This document shows positions 33,554 to 41,719 of a stretch of 64,000 bases of DNA, piece after piece. The position numbers were made by a program, and so were the translations under genes. The DNA lies in the NCBI GenBank assembly GCA_965220345.1, contig OZ244822.1:682001-746000 (forward strand), given 5' to 3'. Within the stretch, counting starts at the first letter, position 1. Each line of letters opens with the position of its first letter. Below the pieces are notes generated by a model, which had not been told where the DNA came from, ran no database searches, and saw only the letters and a program-made list of their open reading frames with translations. The DNA is from Aldehydirespirator sp965220345. Its GTDB lineage: Bacteria > Actinomycetota > Acidimicrobiia > Acidimicrobiales > Aldehydirespiratoraceae.

Positions 33554-34464
33554 TTGTGGATTCGGCTGTTTGGCATTCTGACGGACCGGATCTGGTGGTG
33601 CTTGGCGACAATCTGGAATATCTGGCGAGTCTTCCAGACGAAGCATTTTCGTTGATCTATATTGATCCGCCGTTCAACACTGGTCGTCGCCAGACGCGTC
33701 AGACGCTGAGCACAATCCGTCACGCTGACGGTGATCGTGTTGGCTTCAAAGGGGCTTCATATCAGACGATACGCGAGGCTGTGTCAGCTTATGACGATGC
33801 CTTTGCGGATTATTGGACATTTCTTGAACCTCGTCTCATGCAGGCTTGGCGGTTACTTACCGATGACGGGACTTTGTATCTGCATCTTGATTATCGCGAG
33901 GTTCATTACGCGAAGGTGGTGCTTGACGGACTGTTCGGTCGGGATTGCTTCTTGAATGAGATCATCTGGGCTTACGACTACGGCGCTAGAGCACGCCGAA
34001 AATGGCCCGCTAAACACGACAACATTTTGGTGTATGTGAAAAACCCTGACACTTATCACTTCGACAATGCCGCTGTGGATCGTGAGCCTTATATGGCCCC
34101 TGGCTTGGTTACCGCAGAGAAAGCTGCGAAAGGCAAGCTGCCTACCGATGTGTGGTGGCATACGATTGTGTCCCCGACCGGCAAAGAGAAAACCGGCTAT
34201 CCAACTCAGAAACCTGAGGGAGTGCTACGTCGGATCGTGCAAGCGAGCAGCCGCGAAGGCGATTGGGTGCTGGACTTCTTTGCTGGTAGTGGCACCACCG
34301 GCGCAGTAGCATCAAAACTCAGCCGCCGTTTCGTCATGGTCGACAACAACCCCGAAGCCTTTGAAGTAATGCGCTCCCGCCTAGGAGAAGACGGCTTACT
34401 ATCCAAAGTGCAATACCTCAACCTCTCACCTGCACCCAAGTCCGAGCACCGACATAGCGCCTGA
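33526..34464 (+). CDS. Site-specific DNA methyltransferase (type II, beta-class order)
   Basis: A 312-residue AdoMet-dependent DNA methyltransferase. The catalytic motif IV DPPF (47-50, in YIDPPFNTG) precedes the AdoMet motif I FAGSGTTG (about 252-259), the beta-class order found in adenine-N6 and cytosine-N4 enzymes. YPTQKPEGVLRRIV is the usual motif X region. The ATG at 33526 is used; a GTG at 33556 in frame is an alternative start. It shares TGATG with the next, broken nuclease gene, so this was a restriction-modification operon. Recognition sequence unknown. Confidence 0.88.
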   Translation: MVTARGYGDFVDSAVWHSDGPDLVVLGDNLEYLASLPDEAFSLIYIDPPFNTGRRQTRQTLSTIRHADGDRVGFKGASYQTIREAVSAYDDAFADYWTFLEPRLMQAWRLLTDDGTLYLHLDYREVHYAKVVLDGLFGRDCFLNEIIWAYDYGARARRKWPAKHDNILVYVKNPDTYHFDNAAVDREPYMAPGLVTAEKAAKGKLPTDVWWHTIVSPTGKEKTGYPTQKPEGVLRRIVQASSREGDWVLDFFAGSGTTGAVASKLSRRFVMVDNNPEAFEVMRSRLGEDGLLSKVQYLNLSPAPKSEHRHSA

Positions 34465-35019
34465 TGCCCGAAATCGTTGATCCAGAAGTTGCGCTGCTGG
34501 CCCGCATCTCAACGGATCTGGAATCGCAGTACGCGGACGATGCCGAGATGTGGGCAAAAGCCCGTTTCAGTGGATCAAGACCCGGCCGTCGCGTCAGGTT
34601 GGTGCTATCGGAGAGCAGCTCGTTCGGCACTGGTGCGTTGCGAAGGGCTTTGAGGTTTCAAGGTCTCCTAACAGTGAAGCGGACATGGTCATCTCTGGAC
34701 ACCGCGTTGAGGTGAAGTACTCGAGTCCGTGGACGGACAACAACATCTACAAGTTCCAGCAGATACGCGATCAAGACTACGACTACTGCTTCTGCATGGG
34801 AGTTTCGCCATTCGATGTCCATGCCTGGTTCATTCCGAAGTCAGAGTTGATGGTGAACAGGCCACCGCATCTGGGGCCCAACACGGTGGCAAAGCCGGAC
34901 GTGACACGAAGTGGCTATCGTTCCCTGCTGACAATCCGCCGCACTGGTTGTTACCGCACGGTGGGACTCTGGCTCGTGTTCATGAACTGATCGTGGAGAG
35001 ACTGAACCTCTCGGATTGA
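34464..35019 (+). pseudogene. Restriction endonuclease gene with two frameshifts (PD-(D/E)XK type)
   Basis: Three frames read in turn give one coherent protein of about 184 residues. Frame one runs MPEIVDPEVA to EMWAK; frame two runs SPFQWIKTRPSRQVGAIGEQ to the region MVNRPPHLG; frame three runs AQHGGKAGRDTKWLSF to ERLNLSD. Nuclease residues are visible: Glu in GEQLVRHW, Asp in SEADMVISG, and EVK in HRVEVKYSS. Both breaks lie at short homopolymers (an A-run at about 34557 and a G-run at about 34875), each explained by one lost base. Either the nuclease is dead and the methyltransferase is an orphan, or these are sequencing errors. Confidence 0.75.
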
Positions 35020-35169
35020 TTGCCCTGAAGCAGTTCTCTAAAGACTTGTGCCTAGTTTATCGTCCGAGGATCTGAAATAACTTGCTCTGAAGTGGTGGTC
35101 ATGCCCTAGTCAAAGCTTGAGCCGATTACCGGGTTGGCTTGGCTATGACTGCTTCTCAATCCTCTACGA

Positions 35170-35514
35170 TCACGAGGTCTTTTCGAGATGCAGAGCATCC
35201 AATGTGTGGGGCTTTCCAGAGCGTTTAGCTTGTAGCCATTTCTGTAAGGATGCCTGACTCTCAGCAGATCCATGTCCAGCGATCAGAGCTTCGATGCTGA
35301 TATCCTCGTCAAGGTCCGGCCAGTGAACACCAGCGCCTCTCCCAATGAGTCGCCAGTTGCTGCGCTCAGCAGGTGTGGCGTGGATCAATCGAGGGAACCA
35401 GTCAAGGGGCACAGTGAGAGTGCGCCCGTCAGAGAGTTCAGCAGTCAAAGTCTCGCTGGAAACAGTCACGGCATGCATAACTGGCACGGTCACCTCAAGC
35501 GTCAAAATATTCAT
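35170..35514 (-). CDS. DUF2442-family protein
   Basis: A 114-residue small protein matching the DUF2442 pattern: a beta-rich N-terminal half with LSDGRTLTVPLDWFPRLIHA followed by DLDEDISIEALIAGHG. Its start lies inside the end of the upstream DUF4160 gene (20-bp overlap), so the two are translationally linked. Such pairs are widespread and often lie near mobile or addiction genes; a toxin-antitoxin-like function has been suggested but is not shown by the sequence. Confidence 0.8.
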   Translation of the reverse strand: MNILTLEVTVPVMHAVTVSSETLTAELSDGRTLTVPLDWFPRLIHATPAERSNWRLIGRGAGVHWPDLDEDISIEALIAGHGSAESQASLQKWLQAKRSGKPHTLDALHLEKTS

Positions 35515-35731
35515 CCCATCCGTCCTTGAACGAGTCCGCGTTAGCAGTGACGATCCTGGTGATCCGTCGAATCTCTGCTGGTCGGAAACCTCCGTTGTCT
35601 TGAAGTCTCACAGGACATAGCCAGAACTTCGCAGTCTGCTGGTCGCGTTCCACATGGACATGAGGCGGCTCCTCCCGGTCACTAGCGTAAAAGAAAAAGC
35701 GATACGGCCCTTCCCTACGAATCGTGGGCAT
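35495..35731 (-). CDS. DUF4160-family protein
   Basis: A 78-residue protein with the typical start MPTIRREGPYRFFFYASD and EPPHVHVERD, then AEIRRITRIVTANADSF, the DUF4160 signature. The ATG at 35731 is chosen because family members begin MPTI; the frame allows four more residues. It is the first gene of the pair with the DUF2442 protein. Molecular function not established. Confidence 0.82.
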   Translation of the reverse strand: MPTIRREGPYRFFFYASDREEPPHVHVERDQQTAKFWLCPVRLQDNGGFRPAEIRRITRIVTANADSFKDGWDEYFDA

Positions 35732-36016
35732 TCTGACACCCAATCTAGCTGCTGAGCAATCTCCTAGGCTGTTACCCGACTGACGTTAGCTGCGGGGTAT
35801 GGCACGTAGGGGTGGCTTCGGGATATTTTGATGGAGTTGTGGCACTGTGATGGGGTCAACTACGTCAAGAAACCTTCTTGGGGCTCGCTGGTGGCGTATG
35901 TGCCCTTGAGGGACGTGGCGGCGGTACCGTGCAATATCTAGGTTCAATGCTGAAATAATGTCAAAGTGCCGCCGGTTCGTTGGCAGGGCGTGAGCGAGCT
36001 GAGCTAGGACAACTAA

Positions 36017-37096
36017 ATGGGTGTGACAATCTATGATGTGGCGGCAGCGGCAAGAGTCTCGCCCACAACCGTGTCACGGGTGTTGAGCGGTGGTGCTGCG
36101 GTTGCTCCTTCCACCCAAGAACGCGTCAAAGACGTTATTGAGCGCATGGGATATCGGCCTGATCGTGTAGCGCAAGCGCTTCGCCGCCAACGGTCAGCAA
36201 TGGTAGGTCTGATCCTTCCCATGGCCGACTATCCGGCAAGCATGGCTTTGCTGCAAGGACTAGAACGCGCCCTTGCTCGTGAGAACATCTCACTGCTCGT
36301 TGCTGACAGCAGCAGCGACTCCGCCGGTGATCCCATCGAGGCTGCGTCGCGCCTGGTGTCGCAAGGAGTTGATGCCTTGCTGATGGTCCGTGGCCGACCT
36401 GGTGCTGCCCTTGTAGAAGCTGTAGACCGCGAGCAGGTGCCTCTAGTGCTTGTTGACTCTGGTGATGGCGAACACCTTGTCGACACTGTCCGGGTTGATC
36501 ATGCGGCCGGGATTCGACAAGTCGTGCGGCTAGTCGCCAAAGAAGGCGCCGAGAATCTGGCCTTCCTAGGGTCAGGCACTGCCACAATCATCGGGATGGA
36601 GCAACTTCAAGGTTTCAGCGAGGCAACAGCAGATCTAAGCGAGCACACCACTACAACCTTGAGAATCGGCCCCTCAACTAGAGGCTTCGGTCAGACGATT
36701 ACCGAAGAGCTTGTAGCTCGTTCAACACCACCAGATGCCTACGTATGCGGTAGTGACACAGTGGCTTGTGCAGTTGGTGCCGTATTAGACAGCGCCGTAT
36801 TAGACAGCGCCTCTATAGACGGTGCCTTCCTAGACAATGCATCTCTAGACAGCAACACTTCCGACCGTGCCTCTTTGGGAAATGCTAGACCTTTCGAGGA
36901 TCGCCCGCTGGTGACCGGCTACGGTGGCGAGGCTTGGACCGCACTGGTCCGACCGGCACTCACCACAGTGCGAATCCCCGCAACCGAAGTAGCAGAAGAA
37001 ACTGTTCGACTCGTAACCAGACGCCTTGACGGACTCGGAGGCGATCCCATAGACATAGTGCTGCCGCCGACTCTTCTGGTCAGAGAGTCGACTTGA
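36017..37096 (+). CDS. LacI-family transcriptional regulator with repeat insertion
   Basis: A 359-residue regulator. The N-terminal LacI helix-turn-helix is clear (TIYDVAAAARVSPTTVSRVL, then GYRPDRVAQAL), followed by a periplasmic-binding-protein-like effector domain (VGLILPMADYPASMALLQGL). Within the effector domain, after YVCGSDTVACAVGA, the usual short linker is replaced by about 37 residues of five-residue repeats (AVLDS, AVLDS, ASIDG, AFLDN, ASLDS...), after which the fold resumes with LVTGYGGEAW and PALTTVRIP. AGGAC lies before the ATG. It may control the nearby esterase and nucleoside importer, which are transcribed toward it, but no operator was identified. Confidence 0.88.
   Translation: MGVTIYDVAAAARVSPTTVSRVLSGGAAVAPSTQERVKDVIERMGYRPDRVAQALRRQRSAMVGLILPMADYPASMALLQGLERALARENISLLVADSSSDSAGDPIEAASRLVSQGVDALLMVRGRPGAALVEAVDREQVPLVLVDSGDGEHLVDTVRVDHAAGIRQVVRLVAKEGAENLAFLGSGTATIIGMEQLQGFSEATADLSEHTTTTLRIGPSTRGFGQTITEELVARSTPPDAYVCGSDTVACAVGAVLDSAVLDSASIDGAFLDNASLDSNTSDRASLGNARPFEDRPLVTGYGGEAWTALVRPALTTVRIPATEVAEETVRLVTRRLDGLGGDPIDIVLPPTLLVREST
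36779..36883 (+). repeat. Seven 15-bp in-frame repeats in the LacI-type gene
   Basis: Consecutive 15-bp units beginning with gccgtattagacagc (two identical copies at 36779 and 36794), then progressively diverged units (gcctctatagacggt, gccttcctagacaat, gcatctctagacagc and two more). The shared core is tagac. The gradient of divergence suggests growth from the left end. Confidence 0.9.
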
Positions 37097-37153
37097 AAAT
37101 CTGCTAAGGCTGCTGCCACTGCAGAACTCTCGTGTTGGATGGATGCCCAGCGT

Positions 37154-38080
37154 CTAGCGATGGCGGGCTCTATCGGTTTTGCTCGGACTCATATGTTCGC
37201 TGAGTTTCGCAGAGATGCGAGACATTGCCGCGTCGGCTTCGGGAATAACCCCAGCGAAGAACTGGAAGCTGTGCGGCAACTCGGGAGCGATCTCAAGTTC
37301 CACGTCAAGGCCAGCGTTCTGAGCGCGTCGAGCAAACTCGTGAGAGTCATCAACGAGAACGTCGTATTCTGCAGCTTGGATATACAAGGGCCCCAGTCCT
37401 ATAAGGCTGGCATGCATTGGTGATGCAAAGGGATGATCAGAATCTGTGCCATTGAGATAGGCATCGGCGTGAATCGGCAGCGTGCTGGCATCAAGCACCA
37501 CATCGTTTTCTGTGTTGGATATCAAAGACTTCTGGCTCAAAGTCAAATCCAACCAGGGGCATAGCAGCACGGTCAGCGCAGGCTGAACTGAGGACTGATC
37601 ACGGGCTGTGAGCTGAACCCCTACAGCAAGCGCTCCACCCGCTGAGTCACCAACAACGAACACCGCTTCGTGGTTGGCTCGCCGCTGATCCAAAAGGCTG
37701 CCATAGACAGCAACAACCTCTTCGAGTGCTTGAGGGAACGGATGCTCTGGAGCGAGACTGTAATCGGGTATCACTATCTCAAGACGCGACTCGGCTGCGA
37801 GATGCCCCACGAAATGCTTGTGAGTAGCTGCTGACATCAGCGTGAAAGCACCTCCATGTATCCACATAACAACCCCAGCGGCTCGAGGTTCTTCAGGCAA
37901 TACCCAGACAGCAGGCACACCAGCGATTGTGCCAGTGCGGTAAGTAACTCCTGGAGGGCTTGGAATCAACTCGCCAACAGTGCTGATGCGTTGTCGCTCT
38001 TGCATGAGATCAAAAGTTTCAGACTGTTCACGGGCCTGTCGGAACTCTTCCCACAGTTGTTGAGCTTCTGTGCTAGCCAA
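37154..38080 (-). CDS. Alpha/beta-hydrolase esterase (hormone-sensitive-lipase family)
   Basis: A 308-residue carboxylesterase/lipase-like enzyme with the oxyanion motif HGGAF, the nucleophile elbow GDSAGGAL and a C-terminal acid and His (EYDVLVDDS, LPHSFQFF). The TTG at 38080 is chosen because GAGGAG precedes it by seven bases; a longer frame to 38122 would run well into the upstream permease gene. It overlaps the permease stop by eight bases, so it is the last gene of the importer operon. A role in processing an imported ester or nucleoside-like compound is a guess. Confidence 0.8.
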   Translation of the reverse strand: MASTEAQQLWEEFRQAREQSETFDLMQERQRISTVGELIPSPPGVTYRTGTIAGVPAVWVLPEEPRAAGVVMWIHGGAFTLMSAATHKHFVGHLAAESRLEIVIPDYSLAPEHPFPQALEEVVAVYGSLLDQRRANHEAVFVVGDSAGGALAVGVQLTARDQSSVQPALTVLLCPWLDLTLSQKSLISNTENDVVLDASTLPIHADAYLNGTDSDHPFASPMHASLIGLGPLYIQAAEYDVLVDDSHEFARRAQNAGLDVELEIAPELPHSFQFFAGVIPEADAAMSRISAKLSEHMSPSKTDRARHR

Positions 38081-38975
38081 TGTTCGACTCCTCTTTAGGG
38101 GTGCTGGTACGTTTACGCACAACTGCGCTTGCAGTCACCGCCGCAATCGTCAAAACAAACGGAATCATCAAGATGAACGGACGCGGCAACAAATCAAAGC
38201 CTTGGATTTGTGTTACGACACCAACCGCTTCTGCTGCCCCGAAAAACACTGCCGCTGCGGCTGTTCCCAGCGGATGCATCAAACCGAAAAGCGCAGCAGC
38301 CAAAGCTATGAAACCTCGCCCGTTCGTCATTCCTTCACTAAAAGCAGACAGGCCGCCCAAAGCGAGTTCTGTTCCTGCTAGTGCTGCTCCGACGGATGTG
38401 AGCAGCATCGCTTGAAGGCGAATCTTTTGTTCTTGGACTCCAGCCGCTTGAGCGCCGTAACTGTATGTGCCGACAGCTGTAATGCGTAGCCCTAGACGGC
38501 TACGGCGCAGAATTACCCAAGCAATAAACACCAGCGGAGGCGTGAGCCATCCCAGGATGGAGAGTTCGCTTACGTAAGCACCGAATCCGTCCTCGGTGCC
38601 TCGGACCGGACGAGGCAAACCGACAGGCGAGTCAAGACGACCACGCTGATCGAAGATGACATCCAAGAAATAGGCGGTTCCGCCAATGCAGGCTGTTGTT
38701 AGCCCCAGTCCAGCGATAATTGCGTTGGCACCGAGTTTGTCAATCAACGCCCAGTAGCCCAGCGATAACAACGCAGACACTGCCAAAGCAGCCCCAACAG
38801 CCAACAAAACAGAGCCTGTACTGTTAGCAGTACCCACCGCGGCAAAGGCGCTGGCAAGCATCAAACCTTCAATCCCAAGATGAAAGATTCCGGCCCGAAC
38901 CGCAAACAGCGAGCCGACACCGGCAAGCGCAAGCGGGATACTTGTTCTTATAGACGAAGCAACGAACTCTTCCAT
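38073..38975 (-). CDS. BMP-type ABC transporter permease 2 (nucleoside importer)
   Basis: A 300-residue inner-membrane permease of the BmpD/RnsD-YufQ type (family of the ribose-like permeases), with about eight transmembrane segments and motifs ALAGVGSLFAVRAGIFHLG and GIEGLMLASAF that contact the ATPase. The ATG at 38975 overlaps the preceding permease stop (TGATG). It forms the translocation channel with permease 1. Confidence 0.88.
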   Translation of the reverse strand: MEEFVASSIRTSIPLALAGVGSLFAVRAGIFHLGIEGLMLASAFAAVGTANSTGSVLLAVGAALAVSALLSLGYWALIDKLGANAIIAGLGLTTACIGGTAYFLDVIFDQRGRLDSPVGLPRPVRGTEDGFGAYVSELSILGWLTPPLVFIAWVILRRSRLGLRITAVGTYSYGAQAAGVQEQKIRLQAMLLTSVGAALAGTELALGGLSAFSEGMTNGRGFIALAAALFGLMHPLGTAAAAVFFGAAEAVGVVTQIQGFDLLPRPFILMIPFVLTIAAVTASAVVRKRTSTPKEESNIG

Positions 38976-40060
38976 CAGCGTGCCTCTGCCGCGTCGGCAA
39001 CTTCGCTGCTGACCTCCGGCGGCGCTTCGCTGCAAGCAGACGCACTACGCCGCCGTCGCAGTAAAACAGCCACACGAGCTGTTATTAGCATCGCAACAAG
39101 TCCTTCAACGATCCTCAACCCCGAGACCGGGACATCCGAAACAATAGGCAGATACAAGATCGCGGCTTGGAGTCCTCCAAAAAACAAAGCCGACAAGACC
39201 GTGCCAGCAACCCTGTATGAAGCAACTACAGTCACGACAAGCGCAGTGAAGCCGATCAGCGGAGTCGCACCGGTCACCACCCTGCCAGCTGGCCCGAACA
39301 CCTCCACAGCGCCGGTGAGTCCAGCGAGAGCCCCTGCTAGCAGATACGTAATCAGTTGCACACGGGCGATCGGCAGACCCTGCCAGGCAGCGGCTGAACT
39401 TTCACCACCCACATAAGAGACATGTAAACCGAGTCGGCTGCGCTCTAGTAGCAGCCAAACACCTAGCGCAACTAGGGCTGTGAGAACAACGATTTCGATA
39501 GATATCTCCCCTGAACCTTGCACCCGCAGGCTTCGATCAATTCGAGACGTTGAGGCCGAGTCACCGCTGGTGGCAACATCTTTGAGAGGCCCTGTGGTTA
39601 CCCATTGCACCAACTGCAGCGCCACAAAGTTGAGCATCAAAGTTGTTATGACCTCGTCGGCGTTGAAACGGACTTTGAGCCACCCAGCCAAACCAGACCA
39701 AGCCGCTCCTCCCAAAACAGCGAGCACGGTCGCAAGCGTGATCACGGCGAACTTGGGGCCGTTCCACTCCAAAGCAACCCAAACCGCCAAAAGACTGCCT
39801 ATGAGCATCTGTCCTTGAGCACCGATGTTGAACTCCCCGGCGCGCAAACTTACCGCTATGCCGAGACCGATTAGACACAGCGGTATCGCCCAGCGAATCG
39901 TGTTGGACACTGCGCTCGTGCCCAAAAGTGATCCCTCAAGCACACCAGAAGCTATGGAGCCGACATCAAAGCCGGATAATGCGAACAACCCGAACGCGAG
40001 CCCGAACGCAACTACCACTGTCAGCAATCGACCGGCTAGTTCACTGGCCCACCGGCTCAT
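38975..40060 (-). CDS. BMP-type ABC transporter permease 1 (nucleoside importer)
   Basis: A 361-residue permease of the YufP/RnsC type with AGEFNIGAQGQMLIGSLLAV, the family hallmark, and about nine membrane segments. The start codon overlaps the stop of a 21-codon frame that repeats its own N-terminal sequence, so translation is probably coupled from the ATPase gene through that small frame. Confidence 0.88.
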   Translation of the reverse strand: MSRWASELAGRLLTVVVAFGLAFGLFALSGFDVGSIASGVLEGSLLGTSAVSNTIRWAIPLCLIGLGIAVSLRAGEFNIGAQGQMLIGSLLAVWVALEWNGPKFAVITLATVLAVLGGAAWSGLAGWLKVRFNADEVITTLMLNFVALQLVQWVTTGPLKDVATSGDSASTSRIDRSLRVQGSGEISIEIVVLTALVALGVWLLLERSRLGLHVSYVGGESSAAAWQGLPIARVQLITYLLAGALAGLTGAVEVFGPAGRVVTGATPLIGFTALVVTVVASYRVAGTVLSALFFGGLQAAILYLPIVSDVPVSGLRIVEGLVAMLITARVAVLLRRRRSASACSEAPPEVSSEVADAAEAR

Positions 40061-40122
40061 TTGGATACTCCAGTTATTTCACCGGCTATTTCACCGGTTA
40101 GTTCACCGGCCCAGCGGTTCAT
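40057..40122 (-). CDS. Small coupling ORF mimicking the permease N-terminus
   Basis: A 21-codon frame starting MNRWAGELTGEIAGE, against MSRWASELAGRLL for the real permease. Its ATG overlaps the ATPase stop (ATGA) and its stop overlaps the permease ATG (ATGA). It arose by a 62-bp tandem duplication of the permease start region (40039-40066 repeated at 40101-40128). Whether it is translated for its own sake or only passes ribosomes on is unknown. Confidence 0.5.
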   Translation of the reverse strand: MNRWAGELTGEIAGEITGVSK

Positions 40123-41657
40123 GTGGAGGCCCCAGTCATCTGCTGGCCGATTGTGCGCCGGTCGAAAGGGTGTGAATGTTCGCCGACGATACGTCCGCCG
40201 CGCATCACAATGAGCCGACTGCAGTGCTCAAGCAGTTCATCAAGGTCTGAGGAAACCACCATCACCGGGCAGCCAGCAGTTGATCGCTCCGTCAAGCTGT
40301 TCCACACCGCCTGGATTCCGCCGATGTCTAATCCGCGGGTCGGTTGGGCGGCTATCAAAGCACGAGCATCGGGAAGTTCACGAGCAAGGATCAGACGCTG
40401 GATGTTGCCTCCCGACAAAGACCTTGCCGGTTGGTCAATGTCGCTATAGCTGACTTTGAATTGCTGGAGTCGTTGAGATGCTTCTGCTTTCATACGTCTC
40501 GTCGAGAGCAGCGGAAATACAGACTGCACACGGAACTCGCCAGCTCGCCAGCCGACCACGTTCTGCCAAAGCGGAAGGTCGCCCTGCACACCCTCGGTGT
40601 TGCGGTCAAAAGGAATGACACGCAACCCGAAAGCGCGACGGCGCGCAACGGGCCAATCCGACAGATCGCTGCCCAAACACTCGAAGCTGCCACGGCTCAA
40701 AGGTCTCAAGCCTGCCATGGCTTCCATCAGCGTCCGCTGACCGTTGCCTTCCACACCGGCCACACCAACTATCTCGCCAGCGCTGATGTCGAGGTCAACA
40801 TTGCGTAACGGAGCGTCACCGTGAGCGGATTGAGCCGCTGCTGCGTGCAGTCGCATCCGCTGAGATGTCAAGGTCGAGGTCGAGATAGTCGCCCTAGTAG
40901 AGCTAACAGGGGGCGAAGTCGATGCTTCTGAGCCGATTATGAACTCGCTCAGGTCATTGTCGTCCATTGCGTCAATAGAGGTCGCTTCAAGCACGATGTG
41001 GCCTTGTCGAAGCACGGTCACGGTGTCGGCAACCTGGCGAACCTCCGAGAGTTTGTGCAACACCACTAGCACCGTTACCCCTTCGACGGTGATCGCTCGA
41101 AGGCGTTCGAACAGTGCAGACACCCGGTCAGGTGCCAGCACTGCTGTGGGCTCGTCCAGAACCAGCAGACCTCCCCGGCCGGGATTAGACCGTGCGATCT
41201 CAATTGATTGCAGCAACTCAACCGACAAATCTCGCACTCGTTGGCTGACCTCAACGGCTACACCCCGCTGCGACAGAAACTCCGACCAGCGTCGTGTTAT
41301 GTCGCGCCGACGGTATGCCAACCTACGAGTCGGCACCGAAGAACTTAACTCAAGCGCCTCTGCCACTGTGAGGCTTGGGATGAGGGATGCATGTTGATGC
41401 ACCATGTCAACCCCGGCGGCACGGGCTGCCTTGTAGTCGCCAGCAGCAACGGTGACACCGTTGACCTTGACGTTACCTGTGTCATGGGGCTGCAGGCCAG
41501 CGATGACACGAGCCAAGGTCGTCTTGCCCGCGCCATTCTGGCCTACTAATGCGTGAACCCCGCCTAATGGAAGATCCAACGAAACTGAGGAGACGGCGGT
41601 GACTGAACCGAAACGGACAGTGACATCGCCACATGTCACTGCGCTCGTATCAGGCAC
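40119..41657 (-). CDS. BMP-type ABC transporter ATPase (two nucleotide-binding domains)
   Basis: A 512-residue tandem ATPase of the RnsB/YufO type. The first half has Walker A GQNGAGKTTL, a degenerate signature LSVELLQ and Walker B LLVLDEP; the second half has a degenerate Walker A GVEGNGQRTL and a full signature LSGGN with the following LILARELP. Split strengths between halves are normal for this family. It starts at GTG, 62 bp after the binding-protein gene, and powers import by the two permeases. Confidence 0.9.
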   Translation of the reverse strand: MPDTSAVTCGDVTVRFGSVTAVSSVSLDLPLGGVHALVGQNGAGKTTLARVIAGLQPHDTGNVKVNGVTVAAGDYKAARAAGVDMVHQHASLIPSLTVAEALELSSSVPTRRLAYRRRDITRRWSEFLSQRGVAVEVSQRVRDLSVELLQSIEIARSNPGRGGLLVLDEPTAVLAPDRVSALFERLRAITVEGVTVLVVLHKLSEVRQVADTVTVLRQGHIVLEATSIDAMDDNDLSEFIIGSEASTSPPVSSTRATISTSTLTSQRMRLHAAAAQSAHGDAPLRNVDLDISAGEIVGVAGVEGNGQRTLMEAMAGLRPLSRGSFECLGSDLSDWPVARRRAFGLRVIPFDRNTEGVQGDLPLWQNVVGWRAGEFRVQSVFPLLSTRRMKAEASQRLQQFKVSYSDIDQPARSLSGGNIQRLILARELPDARALIAAQPTRGLDIGGIQAVWNSLTERSTAGCPVMVVSSDLDELLEHCSRLIVMRGGRIVGEHSHPFDRRTIGQQMTGAST

Positions 41658-41719
41658 TTTGTCTCAGCAACATCTCAGCAATGTTAGGGTCAACCCGACG
41701 ACGCTGTCGGAAGGTTTGC

